DNA from: Alphaproteobacteria bacterium
GTDB lineage: Bacteria; Pseudomonadota; Alphaproteobacteria; Rhizobiales; Rhizobiaceae
Assembly: GCA_017308345.1 (NCBI GenBank)
Contig: JAFKFE010000505.1
Location: 2,052-14,082 of the forward strand
Direction: 5' to 3'
DNA: 12,031 bases
The notes under the pieces: generated by a model
What the model was told of the DNA's origin: nothing
The model's input: the letters and a program-made list of their open reading frames with translations, nothing else
Databases searched by the model: none
Shown here: positions 1 through 6,449 of the stretch, piece after piece
How positions within the stretch are numbered: position 1 is the stretch's first letter
How the letters are laid out: the number at the start of each line of letters is the position of its first letter
Program-made: the position numbers and the translations under genes

Positions 1-36
1 CGAATTCCAAAGCAAAGCCATGGAAGGAGCTTGCAG

Positions 37-489
37 ATGAAACGGTACGTCATATCGGCGCTATGCCTGGGGTTGTTGAGCACAACCGCGGCGAAGGCCG
101 ACACAACGACGGGCAGTCAGTCCTTCGGCATGTCGGCCGTCCAGGCGGCGGTCGGCAAATATGGCCAGGCTATCGGTTCAGACGTCAGGGGCATGAACCC
201 CCTCGGCAGCCTGGGCGGCAATGTCGGCTACAAGAACAGCGGCAGCGGCAATGTCGGCGCCTTCAACAGTGGCAGCGGCAATGTCGGCGCCTTCAACGGC
301 AACAGCAACACCTCGACGACGAGCGGCAACGGCAACATCGGCGCCTTCAACGGCAACGGCAACACCGGCGAATATGACGGCAACGGCAACATCGGCGCCG
401 GCAATGGCAACTTCAACGGCGGGTCGTTCAACGGCAACGGCAATGTCGGCGCCTTCAACGGCAACTTCAACGGACGGGGGAATCGCTGA
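37..489 (+). CDS. Secreted Asn/Gly-rich repeat protein (first of a coupled pair)
   Basis: This 150-residue protein begins with a classical Sec signal peptide: MKR, a hydrophobic core over about residues 4-17, and a likely cleavage after AKA near residue 21. The ATG at 37 is preferred over the in-frame TTG at 31 because GGAAGGAG lies at 22-29, seven bases upstream. After a spacer of about 35 residues, residues 60-150 are almost wholly Gly/Asn repeats of the type GN(V/I)GAFNGN. This period-five pattern resembles the XNXGX repeats of the Pentapeptide_2 family and mycobacterial MPTR proteins, and could form a beta-solenoid. No catalytic residues or cysteines are visible in the repeats. The protein is probably exported to the periplasm or cell surface. 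Its stop overlaps the next start (TGATG), so the two are co-translated. Its function is unknown; a structural, adhesive, matrix or ice-binding-like role is only speculation. Confidence 0.75.
   Translation: MKRYVISALCLGLLSTTAAKADTTTGSQSFGMSAVQAAVGKYGQAIGSDVRGMNPLGSLGGNVGYKNSGSGNVGAFNSGSGNVGAFNGNSNTSTTSGNGNIGAFNGNGNTGEYDGNGNIGAGNGNFNGGSFNGNGNVGAFNGNFNGRGNR
238..480 (+). repeat. In-frame GGCAACGGCAA-type tandem repeat, first block
   Basis: Degenerate tandem DNA repeats built on GGCAA(C/T)GGCAA(C/T) and GTCGGCGCCTTCAACGGC encode the GN(V/I)GAFNGN units of the first repeat protein. Near-identical units, such as GGCAATGTCGGCGCCTTCAA, occur at least three times. The array is therefore prone to slippage and length variation. 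Confidence 0.75.
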
Positions 490-956
490 TGACCGGCCTG
501 AAATCATCCGGGCCCGCCCGGCCCGGCGCGCGCCGGGTGGCGGCGAGGCTGCTTGATGGGAATAGCCTCGCGCTCGGCACCCTGCTTGCCGCGTTCCTGG
601 CCGCCGATGCCTCGACACTGGTCAGGATTGCCGACCTTCCAATCGTGGCCGGTGTCGCCAACGGCCTTGGCAACACCGGCAATTTCAACGGCAACGGCAA
701 TACCGGTAACTTCAACGGCAACGGCAACAGCGGCAATTTCAATGGCAACGGCAATTCAGGCAGCTTCAGCGGCAATTTCAATGGCGGCAGCTTCAACGGC
801 AACGCCAATTGCGGCAACGGCCACGGCAATGGCCAATCGTCCGACGGCAACGGCAACGGCAAGGGAGCCGCGGGCAATCCGGGCTTGTGCCAGTTCCTGA
901 AGGAGCTGAACGGCCGACTGGGACTGCCGCCCGGCACGATTCCGGATTTCGACTAG
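489..956 (+). CDS. Asn/Gly-rich repeat protein with hydrophobic N-terminus (second of a coupled pair)
   Basis: This 155-residue protein starts at the ATG whose A is the last base of the upstream stop (TGATG), which implies translational coupling. The N-terminus has an Arg-rich stretch (ARRVAARLL, about residues 14-22), then a hydrophobic segment (about 27-46). It could be a long signal peptide or a membrane anchor; the prediction is not clean. Residues 57-125 consist of GN(T/S)GNFNGN-type repeats, related to but distinct in wording from the upstream protein. The C-terminal 30 residues are non-repetitive (CQFLKELNGRLGLPPGTIPDFD). There are two cysteines, one in the repeat end (NANCGNG) and one in the tail, which could pair after export. 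No enzyme motif is seen. The pair likely arose by duplication and makes partner exported repeat proteins; this is inference. Confidence 0.7.
   Translation: MTGLKSSGPARPGARRVAARLLDGNSLALGTLLAAFLAADASTLVRIADLPIVAGVANGLGNTGNFNGNGNTGNFNGNGNSGNFNGNGNSGSFSGNFNGGSFNGNANCGNGHGNGQSSDGNGNGKGAAGNPGLCQFLKELNGRLGLPPGTIPDFD
661..855 (+). repeat. In-frame GGCAACGGCAA-type tandem repeat, second block
   Basis: Tandem units of the form GGCAA(T/C)TTCAACGGCAACGG encode GNFNGNGN repeats in the second repeat protein. The unit phrase (GNFNGN) differs from that of the first block (GAFNGN), so the two arrays seem to have homogenised separately after duplication. Confidence 0.7.
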
Positions 957-1008
957 TGGCACTGCACGGGGATTTTGATCAGTCGGCTCTGTTTGCGTCC
1001 CATCGCGA

Positions 1009-1067
1009 TCGTCATTCTAGGGTCTGCGCCGCGTCGCTTCGCTCCTTGCTCCGCCATAGAATGACGA
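1009..1067. repeat. Short palindromic intergenic element
   Basis: Perfect 11-bp outer arms TCGTCATTCTA (1009-1019) and TAGAATGACGA (1057-1067) flank a GC-rich core containing GCGTCGCTTCGCTCC. Near-identical CGTCATTCTA...TAGAATGACG elements are, to my recollection, widespread between genes in Mesorhizobium genomes. It sits between the convergent ends of the repeat-protein pair and the HAD gene, where it can form a long hairpin. It may work as a bidirectional terminator or mRNA-end stabiliser, or be a non-autonomous mobile repeat. Confidence 0.7.
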
Positions 1068-1122
1068 GGCCCGGCCGTTTCGGCCGATCTCGAACGCATG
1101 CGCCTGCCAACGCCGACATGGT

Positions 1123-1830
1123 TCAGGCCACGACGTCGACGATCGCGGTGAGGAAGCCGGAAAGATCGTCGGTGACGAAATCGACGTCGTCGTCGTTCGC
1201 CGGGTCGCGTTCCCAGATCTCCGAAAAGGTCGGCTCGAAATTGCGCGGCACCACAAGCACGGTCGTCATGCCGAGCGCTTTCGGCACCGCCAGGTTGCGC
1301 GCCAGATCCTCGAACATCACCGCATTGTGTCCCGTCACCGAATGCAATTCGGCGAAGCGCTCATAAGTCTGGCGCTCCGGTTTGGGATTGAGCCCCGCCG
1401 CGACGATGTCGAAGATGTCGTCGAAATGTTCCAGTATGCCAAGCTGGCGCGCGGTGCGCTCGGCATGCCTGCGGTCCCCATTGGTGAAGATGAATTTACG
1501 CCCCGGAAGCTGGCGGATCGCCGCGCCCAGCACCGGATCCGGAACCAGCCTCGAATAGTCGATGTCGTGCACCTTCTCGAGAAAGTCGTCGGGGTCGATG
1601 CCGTGCCGCTTCATCAGCCCGTTCAGCGTCGTGCCGTATTCCAGGTAGAGCTCCTTCTGCAGCTTGCGCGCATCATCGCGCGAAAGCGTCAGCAACTCGC
1701 CCACATAGGCGGTCATCTTCACGTCGATCTGCGCGAACAGGTTCGAGTGATGCGGATAGAGCGTGTTGTCGAGGTCGAACACCCAGTCGGTGACATGGGC
1801 GAAGCGGGCGGGATCGGGTGTCATTGTCAT
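1123..1830 (-). CDS. HAD-superfamily pyrimidine 5'-nucleotidase-like phosphatase
   Basis: This 235-residue protein has all four HAD motifs: motif I DLDNTLYPH with nucleophile D19 and acid/base D21, motif II FTNGD (T116), motif III NPKPE (K150) and motif IV FEDLARN (E174/D175). The DLDNTLYP and FTNGD wording, plus a helical cap over roughly residues 30-100, is typical of the SDT1/pyrimidine 5'-nucleotidase subfamily, which dephosphorylates UMP/CMP-type nucleotides in the cytoplasm. The actual substrate cannot be read from sequence. The ATG at 1830 (MTMTPDPARF) is chosen over the TTG at 1869, whose extra 13 residues look like non-coding leader. A second ATG lies two codons in. In other rhizobia I recall this gene beside argB; here argB is about 8 kb away. 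It stands alone, convergent with the upstream repeat-protein pair and divergent from the diguanylate cyclase. Confidence 0.88.
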   Translation of the reverse strand: MTMTPDPARFAHVTDWVFDLDNTLYPHHSNLFAQIDVKMTAYVGELLTLSRDDARKLQKELYLEYGTTLNGLMKRHGIDPDDFLEKVHDIDYSRLVPDPVLGAAIRQLPGRKFIFTNGDRRHAERTARQLGILEHFDDIFDIVAAGLNPKPERQTYERFAELHSVTGHNAVMFEDLARNLAVPKALGMTTVLVVPRNFEPTFSEIWERDPANDDDVDFVTDDLSGFLTAIVDVVA

Positions 1831-1859
1831 GGGTTTCTTATGGCATGCCGCTGCTGAGT

Positions 1860-1868
1860 TTATCCACA
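1860..1868 (+). promoter_or_regulatory. Consensus DnaA box (single)
   Basis: TTATCCACA matches the DnaA-box consensus exactly. It lies in the divergent intergenic region between the HAD gene and the diguanylate cyclase, next to an AT-rich stretch (1906-1920). Only one full-consensus copy was noticed, so it is not an origin; it could link either gene to DnaA or be chance. Confidence 0.4.
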
Positions 1869-1980
1869 ACTTAGGCGCGTCGAAAATTGTGAAAATCGCG
1901 TCTCAGTTCAAATTTTAAAAGTCCCGGAAAGGTGGCCTTTAACGCTTGCTGGCACAGAGGCTTTCCGTTGGGAGCAAGTG

Positions 1981-2742
1981 ATGAGTCGCATATTTCTGAA
2001 GGCCGCTGCCGTAGCATTCGCTTCGGTCGCTGTCTCGCTGTTGTTGACGCTGATTGTGGTTCCGGCAATGGGCTTTCCGATGAGCCGCGCCATCTGGCTG
2101 GCATCGACGGTGTGTCCGCTCGTGCTCGCCTGGGCCGCCAGCGCCGGCAGCTTCTGGCAGAGCGACCGGTTGCAGAATGCGCATCGCGAGCTTGCCCGCG
2201 CGCACGCGCAGCTCGCCGCCGCGCACCGGCGCCTGTCGGAGAAGGCAAGCCGCGACGATATGACCGGCATGCTCAACCGCGAGACCTTCTTTGCCGCGCT
2301 CGACGGTTCGCGGCGCAAAAGCGATCGCGGCGCGCTGCTCATCATCGATGCCGATCACTTCAAGAGGATCAATGACAATTACGGTCATCTGACCGGCGAC
2401 GAAGCGCTGCTTCTGATCGCCGGCGCCATCCAGCGCGGCGTTCGCAGGGGCGACGTGCTCGGCCGTATCGGCGGCGAGGAATTCGGCGCGTTCCTGGTCG
2501 GCGCCAGCGAACCGGAGGCCAAGCATGTCGCCGAACGCATCCGCCGCGAGGTCGAGCTGATCCGTTTCCGCCCCGTCGATGAGCGCACCGTGCCGCTCAC
2601 CGTCTCGATCGGAGGCATAAGCTGCGGCGAGAGCGCAACCGTTTCCGATCTGATGCGCGCCGCCGATCGCAGGCTCTACGAGGCGAAGAGCCGCGGCCGC
2701 AATCTTTCGATCCTCGACCGCGAGCTTCCGGAAGCGGCATGA
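1981..2742 (+). CDS. Membrane-anchored diguanylate cyclase (GGDEF)
   Basis: This 253-residue protein makes cyclic di-GMP from two GTP at the inner membrane. Two hydrophobic helices (about residues 7-29 and 36-57) are followed by an Ala/Arg-rich coiled-coil linker (about 62-90) and a GGDEF domain (about 90-245). The domain has the N-terminal DDMTGMLNR signature, the metal-binding DADHFKRIND stretch, and GGEEF at 164-168, which is expected to be catalytically competent. An allosteric I-site, RRGD (155-158), lies exactly five residues before GGEEF, so product inhibition is likely. The ATG at 1981 follows GGAG at 1971-1974; a GTG directly before it would fit less well. There is no EAL domain and no recognisable periplasmic sensor: the loop between helices is only about 6 residues. 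The signal is probably sensed through the membrane or a partner. It is monocistronic by appearance. Confidence 0.93.
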   Translation: MSRIFLKAAAVAFASVAVSLLLTLIVVPAMGFPMSRAIWLASTVCPLVLAWAASAGSFWQSDRLQNAHRELARAHAQLAAAHRRLSEKASRDDMTGMLNRETFFAALDGSRRKSDRGALLIIDADHFKRINDNYGHLTGDEALLLIAGAIQRGVRRGDVLGRIGGEEFGAFLVGASEPEAKHVAERIRREVELIRFRPVDERTVPLTVSIGGISCGESATVSDLMRAADRRLYEAKSRGRNLSILDRELPEAA

Positions 2743-2757
2743 AGTTTCGCCACGGGC

Positions 2758-2774
2758 GTTAGGAAAGCCCTAAC
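2758..2774. terminator. Small hairpin after the diguanylate cyclase gene
   Basis: GTTAGG-AAAGC-CCTAAC is a perfect 6-bp stem with a 5-nt loop, 15 bases after the GGDEF stop. No U-run follows, so it is at best a weak or Rho-assisted terminator or an mRNA 3'-end structure. Confidence 0.3.
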
Positions 2775-2806
2775 CATGTCCACATTCAACCGCGCTGAAC
2801 TTGCCC

Positions 2807-2824
2807 GTGAAACGCCGTTTTCAC
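2807..2824. promoter_or_regulatory. Inverted repeat upstream of the Tat-GMC operon
   Basis: GTGAAA-CGCCGT-TTTCAC, an 18-bp dyad, lies about 90 bases before the ATG at 2916. Its position suits an operator for the two-gene oxidoreductase operon. No regulator is encoded beside it, so the assignment is tentative. Confidence 0.3.
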
Positions 2825-2915
2825 CCAAGTCTGGCACGGAACTGGCCTCCTCGGCGGCATGTGTGCCGTTCAGGAACGGCATGCGTGGATCGAGGCCCCT
2901 ATCGAGAGACGTGTC

Positions 2916-3089
2916 ATGAGCAGGTTCATAAGAAAAATGTCGCGCCGCGCCACCGTGCAGGCGCTGATCGCACTGCCGGCGCTGAAGCTGTTCGGCAACC
3001 AGCCGGCCCCTGCCAACCCCGGCGGGATCGACCCCGATGAAATCGTCGAGATCGACGGCTGGATCCTTCGGCGGAGCGATCTCGCATGA
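2916..3089 (+). CDS. Small Tat-signal-like protein coupled to the GMC oxidoreductase
   Basis: This 57-residue protein begins at the ATG at 2916, after a modest GAGAG. It carries a twin-arginine motif (SRRATVQAL, about residues 8-16), a hydrophobic run (ALIALPALKLF) and a plausible signal-peptidase site after APA near residue 32. The acidic then Trp-containing tail (EIVEIDGWILRRSDLA) would remain as a mature peptide of about 25 residues. Its stop overlaps the next start (ATGA), so the two are translated together. In multi-subunit GMC dehydrogenases (gluconate, fructose and glucoside-3 types) a Tat-signal small subunit carries the leaderless flavoprotein across the membrane. Those subunits are usually well over 100 residues, so this would be a minimal version. 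It could also be only a conserved leader peptide. Confidence 0.65.
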   Translation: MSRFIRKMSRRATVQALIALPALKLFGNQPAPANPGGIDPDEIVEIDGWILRRSDLA

Positions 3090-4525
3090 TCTTCGACAGC
3101 TACGAGGCCTACAAGCAGGCCGGCTTCAAGCCCAAGGCCTGCGTTCTCGGCTCCGGCCCGGCCGGCACGACGATCGCCAGGAAGCTCGGCGCCGCGGGCA
3201 TTCCGGTCGTCGTCCTGGAGGCGGGTTCGCGCGAATTCAGCGACGAGTCGCAGGATTTTTACCGTGGCAAGACGGTCGGCGATTTCTATTTCGACCTCGA
3301 CATCACCAGGCTGCGTTTCATGGGGGGCTCGTCCAACCACTGGGCCGGCTGGTGCCGTGTGCTCGACAAGCAGGACTTCGAGCCCAAGGCCTGGGCGCCC
3401 GATACCGGCTGGCCGATCAGCCGCGCCGACATCGAGCCCTATCTGCCGGAAGTCCACGACATCCTCGAGCTTCCCGACTTCCGCCCCGATGTGCCGGTTT
3501 CGGACGACATCCGCTGGGTGCAATTGATCAAGAGCCCCGCGGTGCGCTTCGGCGAGAAATTCGCCGACGAGCTCGACAAGAGCGGCAACATCGCCGTCGT
3601 GCTCAACACCTACGCGACCGAGCTTACCGGCGACGGCAAGCGCGTCACCGGCGCCAGGCTTTGGTCGAACGGACAGGACGCCGGCACCTTCAGCGCGGAC
3701 TATTTCGTCACCTGCACCGGCGGGCTGGAGAACTCGCGGCTGCTGTTGTGGTCGAATGAGCGTTCGAATGGCGGCGTGGTGCCGAACGCGGCGGCGCTCG
3801 GCCGCTACTGGATGGAGCATCCGACCTTCGAGGGCGGCAACGCCATCCTCGCCAATTACTCGGAGTTCGAGGTCGATGACTCCAACGAGGCTTTCTTCTC
3901 GCCGACGCTTGCCGCGATGGAGCGGCTGCAAATCATGAATTTCGGCATCCGCCTGATCGAGAGCCCTTATCCCAATGTCAAGAAGCTGATCGCCGACCTC
4001 GCCTGCACCGCTCCGAGCATGGCGGAGTGGATGTCCTCGAAGCTCGACCAGCGGCTGCGCTGCGCGGCCCAGCTCTACGTCGCCTGGGAGCAGGCGCCGC
4101 TCGCCTCGAACCAGATCGAGCTGTCGAAGAGCGACGTCGACCACGCCGGCGTGCCGCGTATCGAACTGCACTGGAAGAAGTCGCCGCTCGAGCGCCGCAC
4201 CCTGCTCGAAGGACTGAGGCTTTTCGGGACGACGATGGCGCAGAAGAATCTCGGTCGCGTGCGCATCGACGACTGGATCAGCAATGGCGGCGATTACCCG
4301 ACCAACGAGGAGACGGCGGGACACCACCATATGGGCGGCACCCGCATGGGCACCGATGTCCTCAGGAGCGTCGTCGACGCCAATTGCAAGGTGCATGGCA
4401 TGGACAATCTCTATGTCGGCGGCTCCTCGGTGTTCTGCACGTCGGGCCAGTGCAACCCGACGACGACCATCACCGCGCTTGCCTGCCGGCTGGGCGAGCA
4501 TCTCGTCAAGGTGATCGCCGTCTGA
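3086..4525 (+). CDS. GMC-family FAD-dependent oxidoreductase
   Basis: This 479-residue flavoprotein of the glucose-methanol-choline superfamily oxidises an alcohol or sugar hydroxyl. The FAD Rossmann motif GSGPAG is at 22-27, with the ribose-binding Glu of VLEAG at 45. A flavin-contacting MGGSSNHWAGW follows at 79-89. The C-terminal GMC domain has the HHH of AGHHHMGGTRMG (413-415), expected to hold the catalytic base, and VGGSSVF...SGQCNPTTTITALACRLGEHL (444-473) with the second active-site Asn at 457. It has no signal peptide. The overlapping upstream 57-residue Tat-like protein may be its export partner, which would place it in the periplasm and make it a dehydrogenase rather than an oxidase. 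No cytochrome c subunit is adjacent. The substrate is unknown; pyranose/glucoside dehydrogenases are the closest style I recognise. Confidence 0.88.
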   Translation: MIFDSYEAYKQAGFKPKACVLGSGPAGTTIARKLGAAGIPVVVLEAGSREFSDESQDFYRGKTVGDFYFDLDITRLRFMGGSSNHWAGWCRVLDKQDFEPKAWAPDTGWPISRADIEPYLPEVHDILELPDFRPDVPVSDDIRWVQLIKSPAVRFGEKFADELDKSGNIAVVLNTYATELTGDGKRVTGARLWSNGQDAGTFSADYFVTCTGGLENSRLLLWSNERSNGGVVPNAAALGRYWMEHPTFEGGNAILANYSEFEVDDSNEAFFSPTLAAMERLQIMNFGIRLIESPYPNVKKLIADLACTAPSMAEWMSSKLDQRLRCAAQLYVAWEQAPLASNQIELSKSDVDHAGVPRIELHWKKSPLERRTLLEGLRLFGTTMAQKNLGRVRIDDWISNGGDYPTNEETAGHHHMGGTRMGTDVLRSVVDANCKVHGMDNLYVGGSSVFCTSGQCNPTTTITALACRLGEHLVKVIAV

Positions 4526-4590
4526 AGCCGAGGATGCGCGGCGGCACGGCCGCAATCGAAAAAAGGCGTATTGCTTGCCTGGAATGTTCA

Positions 4591-4625
4591 AGCGGCTCAG
4601 CTGCCTGGCGGGCAACCGAGCCGCT
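4591..4625. terminator. Hairpin between convergent GMC and phhA genes
   Basis: AGCGGCTC (4591-4598) pairs with GAGCCGCT (4618-4625), with an inner TGCC/GGCA stem (4602-4605 and 4611-4614). This gives a strong two-part hairpin midway between the two converging genes. No clear T-tract lies on either side. It is probably a bidirectional mRNA-end structure or Rho-aided terminator. Confidence 0.5.
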
Positions 4626-4652
4626 CCGATGTCGGCTGGGCGAAAACCGACC

Positions 4653-5486
4653 TCAGACGGTGGCCGGGTCGAGCGCCGACTGGCCTTTGAACCGCGCCAC
4701 GATGCCGGCGAGGTCGGCGCCGCCGAAAGCGTCGCGCAGCACGTCGAAGGACGGCAGCACGAAATAAGCGCGCTGGAACTTGTCGATCTCGTAGCCGGTG
4801 CGCATCACCGTCTCGAGGTCGAACGGCACATGGTGGGCATCCTTGCTTTCCACCGCGAACTGCAATTCGGTGAAGGATGACATCAGCCCGGCGCCGAAGG
4901 CTTTCAGCGGCTGGTCTTTCTCCTGGATGAGGCCGTACTCGGCGCTGTACCAGTAGAGCCTCGTGATCATCTCGTCGCCGCCGAGCGCGATCACGTCCTC
5001 GGCCTTCTCGCCATACATCTGCATGAAGTCGGCGAACACCGGCTGGGTCAGGATCGGCACATGGCCGAAGAAGTCGTGGAACATGTCCGGCTCGACGATA
5101 TAGTCGAGCTCCTGTCTCGTCCGCAGCCAGTTGGTCACCGGGAAGCGCCGGTTGGCGAGATGATCGAAGAAGGGGCCGGCCGGAATGAGGCCGGGCACCG
5201 CGACGATCTCCCAGCCCGTCAGCCTGGCTAGTTTCTCGCTCACCTCGTCGAAGTCGGGAATCCTGTCGAGCAGGCCGAGCGCGGCGACGCCGTCGAGATA
5301 GGAACGATGGGCGAGCTTCTTGGTCAGTTTCGTTTGGCGGTCGCACAGCGTGCGCCACACCGCCTGCTCCTCGGCTGAATAATCATACCCTTGAGCCACC
5401 GTGAAATCGCCGCGGCAGACCGAATAGTCACCGCGAAGGCCCAGGGCCGCGCATTCGGCGGCGTAATCGGCAATGCTGATCGTCAT
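4653..5486 (-). CDS. phhA: Phenylalanine 4-monooxygenase
   Basis: This 277-residue, non-heme-iron, pterin-dependent aromatic amino acid hydroxylase converts L-phenylalanine to L-tyrosine in the cytoplasm. It is of single-domain bacterial type: the length fits the family and there is no ACT regulatory domain. The iron ligands are visible as H137 and H142 in PDMFHDFFGHVP and E183 in YWYSAEYGL, at nearly the positions known in the Chromobacterium violaceum enzyme. Two ATGs stand in tandem. The second, at 5486, is chosen because AGGAGG then lies five bases upstream, whereas it is only two bases from the first. It is divergent from an Lrp-type gene that likely regulates it. The pterin-carbinolamine dehydratase gene (phhB) is not in this window. 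Confidence 0.95.
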   Translation of the reverse strand: MTISIADYAAECAALGLRGDYSVCRGDFTVAQGYDYSAEEQAVWRTLCDRQTKLTKKLAHRSYLDGVAALGLLDRIPDFDEVSEKLARLTGWEIVAVPGLIPAGPFFDHLANRRFPVTNWLRTRQELDYIVEPDMFHDFFGHVPILTQPVFADFMQMYGEKAEDVIALGGDEMITRLYWYSAEYGLIQEKDQPLKAFGAGLMSSFTELQFAVESKDAHHVPFDLETVMRTGYEIDKFQRAYFVLPSFDVLRDAFGGADLAGIVARFKGQSALDPATV

Positions 5487-5507
5487 CATATCCTCCTCGA
5501 AGATCGT

Positions 5508-5519
5508 GATCCGTGGATC
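5508..5519. promoter_or_regulatory. Palindrome in the phhA-lrp divergent promoter
   Basis: GATCC-GT-GGATC is a perfect 12-bp palindrome. It overlaps a 7-bp direct repeat GATCGTG (5502-5508 and 5516-5522), just upstream of phhA's ribosome-binding site. Lrp/AsnC proteins often bind short dyads in the shared promoter of the divergent target, so this is a candidate operator. A second palindrome, GCGATCGC, is at 5538-5545. Confidence 0.4.
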
Positions 5520-5625
5520 GTGGAGCGCAGTTTAGGAGCGATCGCCGAGGCAAATCAGCCTTGTTTGTAGCTCGTCGGCGAATTTCGAGGTAAAAGCACT
5601 CAAATCAACAAGAGATCGAGGAAAC

Positions 5626-6102
5626 ATGCCTCAATTCGACGATTTCGAGATCAAGATGCTCGACATCCTGCAGCGCGACGGCCGCAAGCCCGTGTCGGAG
5701 CTGGCGCAGCAGATCGGCCTGTCGACCACGCCCTGCGCGCGCCGCTTCGAGGCTTTGCAGGAAGCCGGCATCATCAAGGGCTTCGCCGCCGTGCTCAGCC
5801 GCCGCGCCGTCGGCCTGACGGTCGAGGTCTTCATCCAGGTGCGGCTGGTCAGCCACAGCGACGGTTCGCCCGAAAGCTTCATCGCCGCCGTGCAGCGCAT
5901 GGACGAGGTTTCGTCCTGCTGGACGATGACCGGCGACCACGATTTCCTGCTGCATGTCATGGTGCCGTCGGTGGACGACCTCAACGCCTTCGTCATGCAC
6001 CGGCTGATGCGGCTGCCCGGCGTGCGCGATGTGCATACGCAACTGGTGCTGCAGAACATCAAGGGCCCCGGCCACGTGCCGCTCAGCCATCTGCGGAAAT
6101 GA
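5626..6102 (+). CDS. Lrp/AsnC-family regulator, likely of phhA
   Basis: This 158-residue protein has a full-length Lrp/AsnC architecture: an N-terminal winged helix-turn-helix (DFEIKMLDILQRDGR...SELAQQIGLSTTPCARRFEALQEAGII, residues 6-50), then a RAM effector domain (about 66-150) with the usual GDHDFLLHVMVPSVDDL stretch. It should form dimers or octamers and bind an amino acid. The ATG at 5626 is preceded by GAGGA at 5618-5622. It is transcribed away from phhA across a 139-bp gap, the standard layout for a local regulator and its target. The natural inference is that phenylalanine or tyrosine is the effector and that it activates phhA. The effector is not readable from the sequence. Confidence 0.92.
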   Translation: MPQFDDFEIKMLDILQRDGRKPVSELAQQIGLSTTPCARRFEALQEAGIIKGFAAVLSRRAVGLTVEVFIQVRLVSHSDGSPESFIAAVQRMDEVSSCWTMTGDHDFLLHVMVPSVDDLNAFVMHRLMRLPGVRDVHTQLVLQNIKGPGHVPLSHLRK

Positions 6103-6116
6103 CCGGCAATCGGTCA
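6100..6116. terminator. Stop-to-stop inverted repeat between convergent genes
   Basis: TGACCG-GCAAT-CGGTCA is a perfect 6-bp stem formed by the two facing TGA stops and their next three bases. It is all that separates the Lrp gene from the converging membrane-protein gene. It may help end both messages, but it has no U-run and is short. Confidence 0.3.
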
Positions 6117-6449
6117 GGATGGCGAGCCGGCCTCGGTCTTGGCGTGCTCGGTCGGATTGGCGCTGTCGACCAGCGTGCCGAGGATGGTCAGGACGAAGGA
6201 GATGGCAAGCAATGCCAGGCCGCGTTGCAGATAGGCCTTCTCTTGGGTCAACTCGCCAAGTGCCTTCCTCAGCAGCGCCCTCTCTTGCGCGGCAAGCGCA
6301 GCCTGGTTCTGCACCGTCAACTTCAGCTCAGCCAGCTTGATGAGCGTTCCCCGCGAATCGATCGACAGGAAAGCCGGGGCGGCCAACAGGATGGCCGCGA
6401 GGAAGCCGCATGCGCCGCCCGCCACCAGCAGCCATGTCGCGGCGCCCAT
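6114..6449 (-). CDS. Small two-helix membrane protein, third gene of the XRE-flap operon
   Basis: This 111-residue protein belongs to no family I recognise. It has a transmembrane helix near residues 5-28, a charged, Gln/Ala/Leu-rich segment of about 45 residues with coiled-coil character (about 34-77), and a second transmembrane helix (about 78-96). A short polar tail ends it. This predicts a helical hairpin in the inner membrane with a central soluble coil. The ATG start overlaps the upstream stop (TGATG); the GTG directly before it is an equally possible start (GTGATG) with AAGGA about seven bases upstream. The overlap shows that it is the last member of the operon with the XRE-flap gene. 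The resemblance to holin-like or effector membrane proteins is only one of shape and is not evidence of function. Confidence 0.75.
   Translation of the reverse strand: MGAATWLLVAGGACGFLAAILLAAPAFLSIDSRGTLIKLAELKLTVQNQAALAAQERALLRKALGELTQEKAYLQRGLALLAISFVLTILGTLVDSANPTEHAKTEAGSPS

Noticed and set aside
220..860. A CRISPR array suggested by regular short repeats
   Set aside because: The repeats are in frame, short, degenerate and have no unique spacers; they encode the GN repeats of two proteins.
2870..4615. A 581-codon open frame on the minus strand
   Set aside because: It is antisense to the Tat-GMC genes, whose motifs are clear. The minus-strand protein is an Arg/Ala/His-rich shadow with no domains, typical of high-GC DNA.
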